Positions 38,452 to 49,164 of a stretch of 64,000 nucleotides of DNA are shown here, one piece after another (within the stretch, counting starts at the first letter, position 1; every line of letters begins with the position of its first letter). The position numbers and the translations under genes were made by a program. The notes under the pieces are model-generated. The model saw only the letters and a program-made list of their open reading frames with translations, was not told the DNA's origin and ran no database searches. This DNA comes from Oikopleura dioica (lineage: Eukaryota > Chordata > Appendicularia > Copelata > Oikopleuridae), in NCBI GenBank assembly GCA_907165135.1, contig OU015568.1:14829208-14893207 (forward strand). The letters run 5' to 3'.

Positions 38452-39184
38452 AGGGACCACCCGCACCGAGCTCGCGCGGCTTTTCAAAAGCGCAGAACTT
38501 TTTCTTATCTTCCCCAAATTTTATGAACTCCTCATCTCTAGTGTAGTTTTTTATCATCATTCATATCCAGTTCGAATTTTTTTTCATAGCATTATTTTGG
38601 ATTCAGGAGAGAAAAAGTGATGCTCAACTTCAAAGGCATCAGCTCCTAGAATACTTGTCACTCGAAGTTATAAATACCCTCATTAAAAAGCGCATTCAAT
38701 TTTGACCAGGACCAAGCTGTGTGGTCTTCGAATTTTATTTGCATTAGATTGTAATCAGGGGATTTATCAAGGAACACCATTCGTGCGGCGGAGAATTTGC
38801 CCTATTTGGGCTGAAAAGGCGCGATTCACGCTGCGCAACAGCGTTTTCACACCGAGTCATTGCACTAATCCCCCGATTCTGACCGGATATTCGCAAAATT
38901 CGAAGACCACGCGAGCTAAGCCCTGGTCAAAATTGAATGCGCTTTTTAATGAGGGTATTTATAACTTCGAGTGACAAGTATTCTAGGAGCTGATGCCTTT
39001 TGAAGTTGAGCATCACTTTCTCTCTCTTCAGAATCCAAAAATTATGCTATGAAAAAAACTCGAACAGGATATGAATGAGGAGAAAAAACTACACTAGAGA
39101 TGAGAAATTCATAAAATTTGGGGAAAATAAGAAAAAGTGCTGCGCTATTGAAAAGCCGCGCGAGCTCGGTGCGGGTGGTCCCTT
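38452..39184. repeat. Large foldback (inverted-repeat) element
   Basis: The left arm beginning AAGGGACCACCCGCACCGAG is mirrored by the right arm ending CTCGGTGCGGGTGGTCCCTT. Pairing continues inward for about 255 n with few mismatches and then, less perfectly, almost to the centre (TGGTCTTCGAATTTTA at 38721 against its complement near 38895). No transposase and no clear target duplication. Open frames at 38702-38974 and 39075-39389 are by-products of the repeat. Confidence 0.8.
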
Positions 39185-39489
39185 AAGCCTGCATTATAAT
39201 CCTCATTATTTTGAACTTAAAAATGTACGGCCATCCGATGTGACATTGCAATCAACAAGTTCTTGGTTAAAAAGAAGATCATCGGTAAATTCTGCAATTG
39301 AGACGATCACATCACTGTTAAGCGTTTCCCCACCTTTAGATTTGATTTATTTCATCAAAATACCATTATATATATATAAATACCATTGACTTCTATTTGC
39401 ATCTCCCGTGTCTCTTGAGGCATTTGGCCACTGGCTTTCTCATTGAGAAGTAAACGGGCTATAAGAATATTTGAAAAAATAAGGGGGCC

Positions 39490-40181
39490 CCCTTAAGGGT
39501 ACTACCTTCGATTTCCCCAATTTTACCATTGAATAACTCAAAACATATCAATAATGATGGAGAACACATAGGCTCTTAAAGTACCTCTATCTTAGATCTT
39601 CAATCTGTCAGAAGCGTTTTCGGTTTGCTCAATAAAAACTCGGTTATTTTCTAGCTCAAAGTAATCAACTATTCAAAAATGGCCTAAATAAACGGTCGAA
39701 TAGCTCAAAATTCGCCTGAAAACTGAGTAATATTATGATTTAAATATTTAATTTGAACCTTTATCTTAAAAATGACAGAAGGTTTTTGTGATTGATAAAT
39801 TACTTATACCAAAACAATTTTTTTGAAAATTGTGTCTCTACGATTTTGCTAAAATTAAGCATTTTTCAAAACTTGGCGACGCATTCTTGTCTCTAGAAGC
39901 TAAAATATCTAACTGTAAGAATTAATAAAGTCACCATGAAAGTCACCTTGCTCTGAGCTTCAAAACAAGCACTTATTTGAAAGAATCAGACAGGAAAAAT
40001 CTTTTCGGAAAAAATACCTTTTAGTACTGAAATCGATTAAAAATCGTATTTTTATGAAAACGGTAAACGTCATGAATGAAATTTTCGGACCTTTTTAGAT
40101 CAAAATTTTATGAAGAATCCATTTTCGATGAAAAATTAAACATTCACAGTCATTGGGGAAATCGAAGGTAGTACCCTTAAA
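39490..40181. mobile_element. TTAA-flanked inverted-repeat element
   Basis: Both ends carry the same inverted repeat, TTAAGGGTACTACCTTCGAT and further bases through CCCCAAT (29 n, left 39493-39521, right 40153-40181). Both termini coincide with TTAA, the piggyBac-type target, but no transposase is present. AT-rich interior of about 0.63 kb. It lies within the split secreted-protein gene, after the exon ending GWFNL. Confidence 0.6.
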
Positions 40182-40422
40182 TTGAACCAACCATCTTTTG
40201 AGATGTCCAATGAGATGTTCGGCTCACAAAAGATCTCTCCATAGTTGCCGATTGTTAGATTTGTTCCCTTGATATTAACACTGTTAAGAATATTCGCTGT
40301 ATAATTCGCTAAAGATTTAATTAATAAACATTGAAATTCTGAAAAAGTTATAACCTTTCGAAGAACTTTCTTGAAAGCATTTATTGTAATCGACGAGATT
40401 AGAGTTTGCTACTCGACACTCT

Positions 40423-40815
40423 GTAGTGGTTTTCCTACTGTTTTCGCTCCGAAATATGGAATTCTAGCGCGCGTGGTCAACGTAATTATGCTCAGTGAGC
40501 CGTGACGCGCTCAACGCCAAGGCTTTCACTCCATCATACCTTGACAGCTCGCCCCTCTCTTTTCCAGCGTTGGCGATATGGCCAACGCCGAGTTCATACG
40601 ACCAAGTCTAAGTCCGTGCCACCGATGGGTGGTGTCCTACACTATAAAAACGACTGTACCCCTATAATTTTATCATTCTTTTCCCTGACTTCACAGGTAT
40701 AACATAAAATATAATATATATATTTTATTATTTTCTGCTCACACCTATCAGGGTTAATAAACACATTCGAGATTGATTCCCGTGTTCCAATTACTTTCAG
40801 TATAAAACCACCATA
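40423..40815 (+). repeat. 5' LTR
   Basis: Begins GTAGTGGTTTTCC and ends AAAACCACCATA, short inverted ends. A TATA-like ACTATAAAAACG at about 40640 and AATAAACA near 40756 are likely promoter and polyadenylation signals. Confidence 0.85.
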
Positions 40816-40835
40816 TATTTTGGTGACTGAAATAA
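40816..40835 (+). promoter_or_regulatory. Probable primer-binding region of the LTR element
   Basis: TATTTTGGTGACTGAAATAA directly follows the 5' LTR, where the tRNA primer anneals. TGGTGACTG resembles known TGGT-type primer sites, but the tRNA was not identified. Confidence 0.4.
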
Positions 40836-40914
40836 TCGGTACGCCCATCAATAGAGATATTAGAGATTATTTGACATCCGGTAAGTTTAACAGTTTAGAG
40901 ACAATTCATCCATC

Positions 40915-42216
40915 ATGGCTGAAGAAATCTATTTCAAAATTAATGTCGATCTTACGGCAAAAGAACTCATGGTCATTTATGACAGGCATCCTAGCCGTGA
41001 ATATCCACTTCCGATTCCAAGATTCGATAAAACGGGCATTGTTTTGAACCTTTTGGCAATTCAACCCGATTTTCTCGAAGACCGTGAAAAGAAGTTTTAC
41101 TTCCGGAAAAATGGTGATATTCTCGGATATGATCCTGAATATGTTGGTGAGGCGGTTCAAAAGACTGCCAGATCCGATCATAGAATTGACATTGATAAGA
41201 TAAACGAAATTGTGACAATGGACCAATTTGGATCAATTATGAAGAAAGTTGATGAAGACTCTAAAATCGATGTCAAAGCGGAACCTCAAAACTCTCAAGA
41301 GCAAAAATCTCGCACCTCGACCGGAAACCAAACTGGAAATCAGTTCTCTGGAAATGCCAAGCAGAACGCTCAATCTTCTGCGAAAAATCCTCATGGCAGC
41401 TCCCCAAAAGCTGACCCAATTAACACCTCTGGAAAATTCAAGATGAAAACTCCAAAGTTTGACTCTCAATTACCAGTTGAAAATTGGATTAATGCGATGG
41501 AGTTGTTCAAGGCATGCTCAATCATCTCTGAAGAAGAACTTATCAAAGTCGCCCTGTCTCAGCTCCTGACAGAAGAAAGCGGAACTTCTTTGATTGAAGC
41601 AATCACTCCAGAAGAACTAAAAAATTGGAATGCGTTCAAGACCAAACTTTCTGACGTTCTTGGAAAAGACTCAGAATACTACAAACATCTCTACAACTCA
41701 TTCCAAAGAGGTGGCGAAACTCAAGCAATGGCTCTGACAAAGTTGCAAGCCTACTTCAAAAAAGGCTATGGTAAACAAACTTTGGATGCAGCTGACGAGT
41801 CAATTATCTGTGAACGGTTCATTACAGCTCAAGAACCGCGACTTATGGAACTGCTCAAACGGGAAAAGTCATTACTCAATCTCCGAAACATTGCTCAGCG
41901 TGCAACAGAACTTGAACGATCCTTCTTCAAGAGAGAAAATATTTTCGCCGCTGATGATCAATCAAAAGTTCAAAACTCAGAACTTTCACAGCTCTGCTCG
42001 AAGCTTAAAGAAATCGTCGCGACTATGTCAAATGCTCCAGAAAAGAAGCAAAAAGTCTCAAGGCGACGACTTTCAAAGGAAATTATGAAGAAACTTGACG
42101 GACACTGCATCACCTACACGAAGCATCAAAAGTGTAGATTCGGCTCAAAATGCAAGTACATTCACAGCGACAAGGTCCCAAAAGAAATCAAGGACGCGCT
42201 TAAAAATGAGGCATGA
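40915..42216 (+). CDS. gag: Retrotransposon Gag-like protein with CCCH zinc finger
   Basis: 433 codons from ATG 40915 (MAEEIYFKINVDLTAKELMV). A retrotransposon-gag-like helical region occupies about residues 175-330 (NWINAMELFKAC, ESGTSLIEAI, YNSFQRGGETQAMALTKL). The C-terminus holds C-x8-C-x5-C-x3-H (HCITYTKHQKCRFGSKCKYI followed by H), the Tis11-type CCCH finger, instead of the CCHC knuckle usual in Gag. It packages the element RNA in a cytoplasmic particle. Intact. Confidence 0.8.
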   Translation: MAEEIYFKINVDLTAKELMVIYDRHPSREYPLPIPRFDKTGIVLNLLAIQPDFLEDREKKFYFRKNGDILGYDPEYVGEAVQKTARSDHRIDIDKINEIVTMDQFGSIMKKVDEDSKIDVKAEPQNSQEQKSRTSTGNQTGNQFSGNAKQNAQSSAKNPHGSSPKADPINTSGKFKMKTPKFDSQLPVENWINAMELFKACSIISEEELIKVALSQLLTEESGTSLIEAITPEELKNWNAFKTKLSDVLGKDSEYYKHLYNSFQRGGETQAMALTKLQAYFKKGYGKQTLDAADESIICERFITAQEPRLMELLKREKSLLNLRNIAQRATELERSFFKRENIFAADDQSKVQNSELSQLCSKLKEIVATMSNAPEKKQKVSRRRLSKEIMKKLDGHCITYTKHQKCRFGSKCKYIHSDKVPKEIKDALKNEA

Positions 42217-42285
42217 CTAGCTCAGTCAACAGAAACGTGTAAATACGTTAACTTTGCTCCCGCCTCGCTTAAATATGTCAAAATC

Positions 42286-45200
42286 TTGCTTAATGGACTC
42301 CGATTACCCGCTCTCATTGATTCTGGTTGCAGTAGAACATGCATCCGCTCAGATGTTCTCGCTCTTCTTCCTGCATCCATCCATCAAAAACCGTCAAATA
42401 TCACTCTTAAGTGTGCGAATTCTGAAATCGTAACAGTGAAGACGCTCGATTCACTAATTGAGGCCACACTTGAGACATCATCAGCACCGCTCAAGCTGAA
42501 ACTGAACCCGCTCATAGTTCAGAATTTATCATGTCCAATTATTCTTGGTATGGACACGCTTAAAAATGTCACGATTGGAGATAACTCAATCACACTCCAA
42601 AACAAAACCATACCAACAATTGATCCCTACTCATCAGACTTACTTCTAACAGGTATTATTGAAATAGATAAGAACTCTGGTGAAGAAAAACAAAAATATA
42701 AGGAATTCATCGAAAGAAGATCTAAACTCGCTCAGAAGACAAACTTCTTTCCGGAAATTGGTTCATACGGCTCATCGAATCCTCGACAAAAAGCTCAATT
42801 AGATAAACTCATTCACAAGTACAGGCTAAGCTTCAATATGGATAGCGATGATCTTGGCAGACTATTTGGATTTCGATATACACTTCCGCTCTTCGATGAA
42901 ACAAAATCCTCTCACCAGCCTCCAAGGCCCATTCCGATCCATTCACAAGCACAAGTTCAAGAAGAAATCGAAAAATGGAAGCAACTCAAAATTATTCAAG
43001 AAACTCAATCCTCATTCAATATTCCACTTATAATTCTTCGTAAAGGCGATAATACGATCAGAATCAGCCTTGATGCACGAGGAATAAACTCGCTTCTCGA
43101 GAAAGATCGATTCCCACTCGCTCACATGCAAACTATTTTCACTGCAATAGGGGAACGACTCACAAGTGGTAAAGAGTGCTTCATAAGTTCAGTCGATTTT
43201 CACAGGGGATATTGGCAAGTCTTAATCAACGAGTCTGATGCGCACAAAATGGCATTCAGTTATGATAATCAGCATTTTCAATGCAACCGGATGCTTTATG
43301 GATCATGCAACGCTCCTGCAGCATTCAGCCGAATCATGAAGAAACTCATGAACCATCCATCAATCATCCTCTATCTTGATGATTTGATTATCATTGACTC
43401 TAATTGGGAAGATCATTTACGCTCATTAGAATATGTCTTCAAAACATGCTTGGATTATGGACTTATCCTCAGTGCAAAGAAGTGTAAGCTTGCAAGTGAA
43501 GAACTTGACTTCATTGGTCACAGAATAACTGCAGCTGGCATCAAACCCCTTAAAAAGCATCTTGAAGCCGTGAAAAATATGATGCCACCAAAAGACAAAG
43601 CTGAACTTAAAAGACTTCTTGGAATGCTCGCCTTTAACTTAAAATATGTTCACCGAGGAAGTGAAATTTTGGCACCTCTCTATCGTCTCACATCTGCCAA
43701 AGCCGTATACGAATGGACACCTACTCATCAAGAAGCATTCGACAAAGTTAAAATGGAACTTCTAAAGGAACCGACACTAGCTCATTTCAAGCCCGGAAGT
43801 AAACTCATACTCGTCACTGACTCTTCCGGTCAAGCTGTTGGTGGAACTCTTTATCAAGTTGAAAATGACCAATTCACAACTATCGGATACTTCTCAAAAG
43901 CTCTCCAGGGTCCCGATCTCAAAAGACCAATGCGCATTAAAGAACTTTTTGCATTGTGTTGGGGTATTCAGTTCTTTGAATACTACCTAATTAACACTGA
44001 ATTCGATGTTTATGTGGATCATAAAAGTTTGCTCTTCCTGTTCCGTGAAGCACGCCGATCAAAATTGGACATAAAGTTAGTGAATGTTCATCACTACCTG
44101 CTCTCATTTAATTTCAACATCATACATAAAAGTGGATCAAGTCCGGAAATGGCATCTGCCGACTTCTTCAGCAGATTACCGAAATCAAAGTCCGTTGATC
44201 TAGAAAGAGAGTCAGAAGACTACTTCGATGTCGCTGACACAACATTTGCTGCTCACGCTCTTTCACAAGATGATGTTATATTCTCTTTCGAAAATCGCTC
44301 ATTTTCGTCAGAAGAAATGGCAACTGCTCAGAATGCCTGCTCAGACACGAGAAATTTAATTGTCAAATCGCAAATTAATCCAAATCAGAAGCGATTCACG
44401 ATCAAGGACAATGTGCTCTATTCTCGTGATCGACTTGTTCTCCCAAGTTCGCTTGCTGATGAATTTATACAATACTTGCACACAATAACTGCTCACGCTG
44501 GAAGTCAACAGCTAGTGCAAATGCTCACAAGGTTTTACATCAGTAATGTTCAACAAAAGTCAGAGCGATCACCAGCTCGTGTGAAACATGCATCCGACTT
44601 AAACCGCTCAAAGAACTTCGTCCATCGCTCATTAAGGACAGAATTTTCGCTCAATTACCCTTTGAAAAAGTATTCATAGATCTCGTCGATTATGGACGAA
44701 CTGATCGCAATGGAAAACGATACCTGCTCACGTGTGTCGATAGTTTAACTGGATATTTGGATGGCGAACCACTTTCGAACAAAACTGATAACTTAGTGGC
44801 AAAAGCTTTCCTCAAATTAGTTCTGCGTCATGGCATATCTCAGAACTGTGTTTCTGATAATGGTGGTGAGTTTGGACCAAAAACAAGAGCGATACTTCAT
44901 CGATTCGAAATTCGTCACTCAACTACTACAGCTTATCACAGTAAGGCGAATGGAAAAGTTGAACGAGCTCATCGCGACTTGCACCAAAAACTCAAGGTCC
45001 TACTCGCAACAAGCCGCTCATGGTCTGATTACTGGCCGTTTGCTCAGTATTATCTAAATAACATGCCAAAAGGAAGTCTCGATGGAATCTCAAGTAATGA
45101 AGCTGTCTCCGGGAGACAATTTCACACTCCATTCACGCTTAAAGATCCAGTTGCTGAAAACTCCAAACCATTCATAACTGCTCTGAATGAATATATGAAG

Positions 45201-45806
45201 AAACTCCATCCTGCGATACTTAACTTCCAAGTTCAAAGATACCAAAAACTCCTTCAAAGAGACAAAAATAATTGCCCTGTTCTCGAAATTGGCACTTCCG
45301 TACTCTGTTGGAAACCAGACTTATACTCTGGAAAACTTGGAATTCATTGGTCAGGTCCATTCAAAGTTCACCGACGATTATCAAAGGACAGCTACATAAT
45401 CAAATGTCCATTCACGAAGAAAGAATATCGGCGTCATATCAGTCTGATTCGACCGCTCAAACGAAAGACTGCCTTAAACAGAACTGAAATTATCAAGGAA
45501 GATGACGTGGCCGAATCACAAGGGAAAGTCCTAAAAGACGAAGTTAAGAACAAGTCTGAAATTAATTCTCATAAAGATCAACCGCTCCTTGTTGATAGAG
45601 ATGAGATCATTCCTGCTCAGAAGAATGAAAAGTCAAAAATTAGCTCTCATAAAGATCAACCGCTCCTTGTTGATAGAGATGAGATCATTCCTGCTCAGAA
45701 GAATGAAAAGAAGTTAACGAGTCATAAAGATCATAAAGAGCCAAGTGATAGAGATGACTCAGCTCACGACAACGTTTGGAAAGATCGTCTCCGCTCACGA
45801 CGATAG
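42286..45806 (+). CDS. pol: Retrotransposon Pol polyprotein with one frame break
   Basis: Opens at 42286 after the gag stop. Protease: ALIDSGCSRT (DSG active site). Reverse transcriptase: SLDARGINSLL, then YLDDLIII with the YxDD catalytic pair near 43380. RNase H: LVTDSSGQAVGG and DHKSLLFLF. Integrase: a zinc-binding region near 44490-44600 and a DDE core with FIDLVDYG, SDNGGEF and KVERAHRDL. The frame breaks near 44552 in a run of A; the first open frame ends at 44679 and the integrase core continues in another frame to 45806, so the enzyme is not made intact from this sequence unless the break is a sequencing error or a recoding site. A 72-n direct repeat lies near the C-terminus (45580-45712). 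Confidence 0.85.
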
Positions 45807-46990
45807 TGTTGTCCTGTGATTAGCTGCTCGACTAATCCTTTAATGGTCTAGAAGTTTTGCTCATAACTCGACCTGATTCACAGATAGCTGCTCGACTATC
45901 TCGCTCTCAAATCGTCACATTTTCACGACGTGGTGGTGCTCAGATATGCGTTCCCATTATCTAGCCACCGTTTACTCATAACTGGATTGCTCGCTCTCTC
46001 TGTAGTCTAAAGCCCTGCTCACACGACATCGATGTCAATTGGTTAATTGGTTCCTCACAACTTCGGCGATTCAATGCACAACTGAAATTGGCTCATAAGA
46101 AAAATTTCACTTCCCCGATCAAGCTCAAATGGGAATCCAGCTTACTGGTAATGCTCAACCAGATCGTTATTACGAAGTTTTCATGCAGGCCTCTGTGGAT
46201 TTATGTTCTCATAACACAGGTAATGTGTTTATCAATTGCGCACACGATAAGCACCTCTTTCCTGAACCTTGGCCCATCCTTCTGCAGATGTTTGGCAATG
46301 GGTGCAGTTGCCAAAATCACACACAGAAAGTCCTTTTATGAAAAATTAGGCATCTAACTCACAAGTTCCACTCAAAGCTTCGCTCAATAGCTTTACATTT
46401 TCACGAACTTAATCTCGCTCAAGTAACTTATTGTTCTGCTCACAGCAATTTCGGTCTATTGCTCTACTATTTTAATCACATGCCTAAAAGTTTATTGGAA
46501 GCAATATCGCTCACTTGCTTCAAAGTTTATCACAAGAGAGTATTTGTTATTCACATTTGCTTAAATATTCTAATCACAAGCAAATTATTCACATTCTCAC
46601 AGCTCTGTTCACAGCTTTATATCACTCATAATGTAACACTCTCTTCTTGTTGGAACTCGCTCTTAGTTCTATATGTAGTCTGTTCAGTTCTACTAGATTA
46701 CTGGTCCGATAACAGGTACAAATTAACGATCACCTGCTCGTGATGATCAAATGCTCAATAATTGGCGTTCATTAACGATCTCCTGCTCGTGAAGATCATC
46801 CGCTCAAAAATAAAAAGGGGAAAGAAGTAAAAGAAAAATACCCATCACAATAGGCCCAACTCACGACTTTGACTACTTATCACTGGTCACAAATGTTCAC
46901 AAGAAAAGACATCGGAATGACCTCACAACGTCCGGAAGAAACACTCGATGGCGCATTCTAGCCTTAAAAAATGGTTCTGAACGGAGTACT
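45807..46990. other. Non-coding internal region of the LTR element, GCTC-rich
   Basis: No long open frame is convincing here. GCTC, often as TGCTC, CGCTC or GCTCA, recurs about twenty times in 1.1 kb, several times the chance expectation. Near-duplicate segments (CACCTGCTCGTGATGATC and CTCCTGCTCGTGAAGATC, 46730-46795) are also present. The role is unknown. Confidence 0.5.
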
Positions 46991-47031
46991 GGTTGGTCCA
47001 ATACTCATTTTTAAAAGAGAAAAAATCGAAA

Positions 47032-47628
47032 ATGACCTCTCTTCAAAATGATTTCTTCCTGCTCAACGACGCTCCTCCAAAGCGGCTCATTCAACGCTTT
47101 ATCATTCCTGCTCTATTTGATGTCACCATTCCAATCCACTTCTTACCGAACTCAACTTCAAAAGAAAACTTGCAATCGCTGCTCGACTTTTTGCAAGAAT
47201 TGAAAAACGAAGCTAAGTCCCTTAAAGATCACTTTCACTTTGATATCAACCACCTCCAGGAATTGCTTTTTGAAAATCATGACAGTTTGCTCAACTGGAT
47301 AAGTGAGACAGCAATTCTCTATCAGCTTTTGGTCGATAAAAACACTCGCATCGAATTGATGAAACAATTTCAAACAATCTATGAAAAACGATATTACACC
47401 TCAAGGATCGCTTTCAAATTTCTAGAAGCCGATTCAAAATCGTTTTCCGACCAGCTCGAATACGCGAGGACTCACATCAAAATTTTCACAAATGATCTTG
47501 CTCACAATTACTCGACTTACCGAATCAATCATGCAGAAACTTCACATTCGGAATCTCTACAAGTCGTAAACTCCATCCAGCACAATTCTCTACCAGAAAA
47601 TGTTTGGGACTTCATTGAAGAACAATAA
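47032..47628 (+). CDS. Third open frame of the LTR element, unknown function
   Basis: 198 codons from ATG 47032 (MTSLQNDFFLLNDAPPKRLI); the open frame begins slightly upstream at 46993. Helical, Leu/Glu/Lys-rich, with no signal peptide, transmembrane helix or cysteine cluster, so it is not an envelope protein. It lies between the GCTC-rich region and the polypurine tract, the place of env in other Tor-type elements. Intact, which suggests it is under selection. No family recognised. Confidence 0.6.
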   Translation: MTSLQNDFFLLNDAPPKRLIQRFIIPALFDVTIPIHFLPNSTSKENLQSLLDFLQELKNEAKSLKDHFHFDINHLQELLFENHDSLLNWISETAILYQLLVDKNTRIELMKQFQTIYEKRYYTSRIAFKFLEADSKSFSDQLEYARTHIKIFTNDLAHNYSTYRINHAETSHSESLQVVNSIQHNSLPENVWDFIEEQ

Positions 47629-47681
47629 AAATTTCTACGCTCAACGGACGCTTCGCTTCAAAAATAAAAAGGGGAAAATAT

Positions 47682-48074
47682 GTAGTGGTTTTCCTACTGT
47701 TTTCGCTCCGAAATATGGAATTCTAGCGCGCGTGGTCAACGTAATTATGCTCAGTGAGCCGTGACGCGCTCAACGCCAAGGCTTTCACTCCATCATACCT
47801 TGACAGCTCGCCCCTCTCTTTTCCAGCGTTGGCGATATGGCCAACGCCGAGTTCATACGACCAAGTCTAAGTCCGTGCCACCGATGGGTGGTGTCCTACA
47901 CTATAAAAACGACTGTACCCCTATAATTTTATCATTCTTTTCCCTGACTTCACAGGTATAACATAAAATATAATATATATATTTTATTATTTTCTGCTCA
48001 CACCTATCAGGGTTAATAAACACATTCGAGATTGATTCCCGTGTTCCAATTACTTTCAGTATAAAACCACCATA
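47682..48074 (+). repeat. 3' LTR
   Basis: Copy of the 5' LTR at an offset of 7,259 n with no difference noticed. Preceded by a purine-rich tract (AAAAAGGGGAAAATA, 47666-47680) that serves as polypurine tract. Confidence 0.85.
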
Positions 48075-48383
48075 ACTCTTCTGTAATCACTGTCTCGTTC
48101 CCTGATTTGGCTAGGTAGACTACTGATAGATCGGCCGAGAAACTTGGAGAAAGAGCACTTCAAGGCGGTCAACTCATTTGAAACCATTGGAATCACTGAC
48201 AGTAAAGATTAGATTAGAGACAGATTCTTTATAGAAAATTTGACAAATAAATATGATGATTTGACCAAATCTGTAACAGTCGGTGTCAAGAGTGAGCAAA
48301 GCACCAGTGTCACTGCATTCAACGTTGAATAAATCACAGTTTCCATCAGATCTCTTGAGTATAAAAAGTAAAAAGACGAGCAT

Positions 48384-49164
48384 ACTTCTCTGTAGTTTCC
48401 TCTTTTAACTATTCGCGAAGTAAGAAACTTTATAACTGAAGATAATTAGGTGTTTTGAATGGTATTCAATACAATATGACTTCCGACATGTTGACAGATA
48501 ATGAGCGCTCAGAGAAATAATTATCATACGACAAATCTGACCACTAAATTAACAGTCTCGAGTTGAGACTCTCAACAGCTCGTATTCTTGGATCGGAAAG
48601 GTTTCTATTTTACTAAGATTTTTATCCGATGTATTTCAATGCCCAAAAATATTGGCAAAAACGACTTCAAGCAATAAAGACACGTTACTTATTTTAACTG
48701 TCAATTTCTTACAGTAATTGGGTCAGCACTTGATGAAGCAATTTTCATCAACTTCTAAGCCCATCCATCTGTCCTGTAAGTCATTCAATTTGCGCCGTAT
48801 TGATCCAAGTTGCTTATTTAGATTTATCGGTTTTCAATATGACAAAGACTGTATGAAGTTGTCGGACGGTCGCCGTCGGTCGAGCGCGAGTCTCGTTGCG
48901 TGCAGTAGCTTCTAGGCGTAGGTGTCGCAAAAACTTAGGCACAGTCCGAGAGCGAGGGCGCTACATTCGCAACTGTCAGGAGGGTGTAGCTCGTTTTTAC
49001 CTTGAAACCATGAGCCCCTTCTCGGCACTAAACAGAGAATAAAGAACGCCAAAGATTCACCGCCAATAAAAATACTTTATCATCGTGCAATTAAAGTAAT
49101 GCACGAGGCGCTACTAGCTGCTTTTGTCGGTATATACTCGGGTTAGAAAGAGACAGAAAAAGAG
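48384..49164. other. Divergent intergenic region
   Basis: It separates the minus-strand split gene (start 48383) from CADPS (start 49165). A GC-richer block at 48860-48985 contains several CGAG/GCGAG units but no recognisable gene or RNA. Confidence 0.45.

Larger units (their letters stand above)
40423..48074 (+). mobile_element. Ty3/gypsy LTR retrotransposon, 7.65 kb, apparently young
   Basis: Two 393-n LTRs (40423-40815, 47682-48074) are identical as far as I could compare and are flanked by the exact 5-bp target duplication ACTCT (40418-40422, 48075-48079). Internal order is gag, pol with protease-RT-RNase H-integrase, then a third open frame. This order (integrase last) marks Ty3/gypsy; appendicularian Tor elements belong there. 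Identical LTRs mean recent insertion. The element sits in a host exon on the opposite strand. Pol is broken by one frame change, see its entry. Confidence 0.9.
39208..48383 (-). pseudogene. Secreted-protein gene split by an LTR retrotransposon
   Basis: The gene starts at ATG 48383 with a signal peptide (MLVFLLFILKRSDG) and Cys-bearing sequence (NCDLFNVECSDTG); exon 1 ends at 48266 and exon 2 starts at 48226. The next exon (about 48148-48075) reads SADLSVVYLAKSGNETVITE and is cut by the retrotransposon at TSD 48075-48079. It resumes on the other side at 40422-40351 (RVANSNLVDYNKCFQESSSK) with one TSD copy restoring the frame exactly. More coding-like pieces follow at 40310-40180 (NSVNIKGTNLTIGNYGEIFC) and 39336-39208 (DDLLFNQELVDCNVTSDG). 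Family unknown. The retrotransposon must inactivate the gene on this allele unless the whole element is spliced out. Confidence 0.5.

Noticed and set aside
38702-39389. Open frames at 38702-38974 and 39075-39389
   Set aside because: They lie inside the large foldback, have no family features and are explained by its inverted arms.
40502-40702. 66-codon open frame repeated at 47761-47961
   Set aside because: It lies wholly within the LTR and is duplicated only because the LTR is.
47032-47628. Third retroelement frame as an envelope gene
   Set aside because: No signal peptide, cleavage site or transmembrane helix.
48860-48985. GC-rich block considered as an rRNA or small RNA gene
   Set aside because: No recognisable rRNA core or tRNA box sequences; probably unique intergenic DNA.
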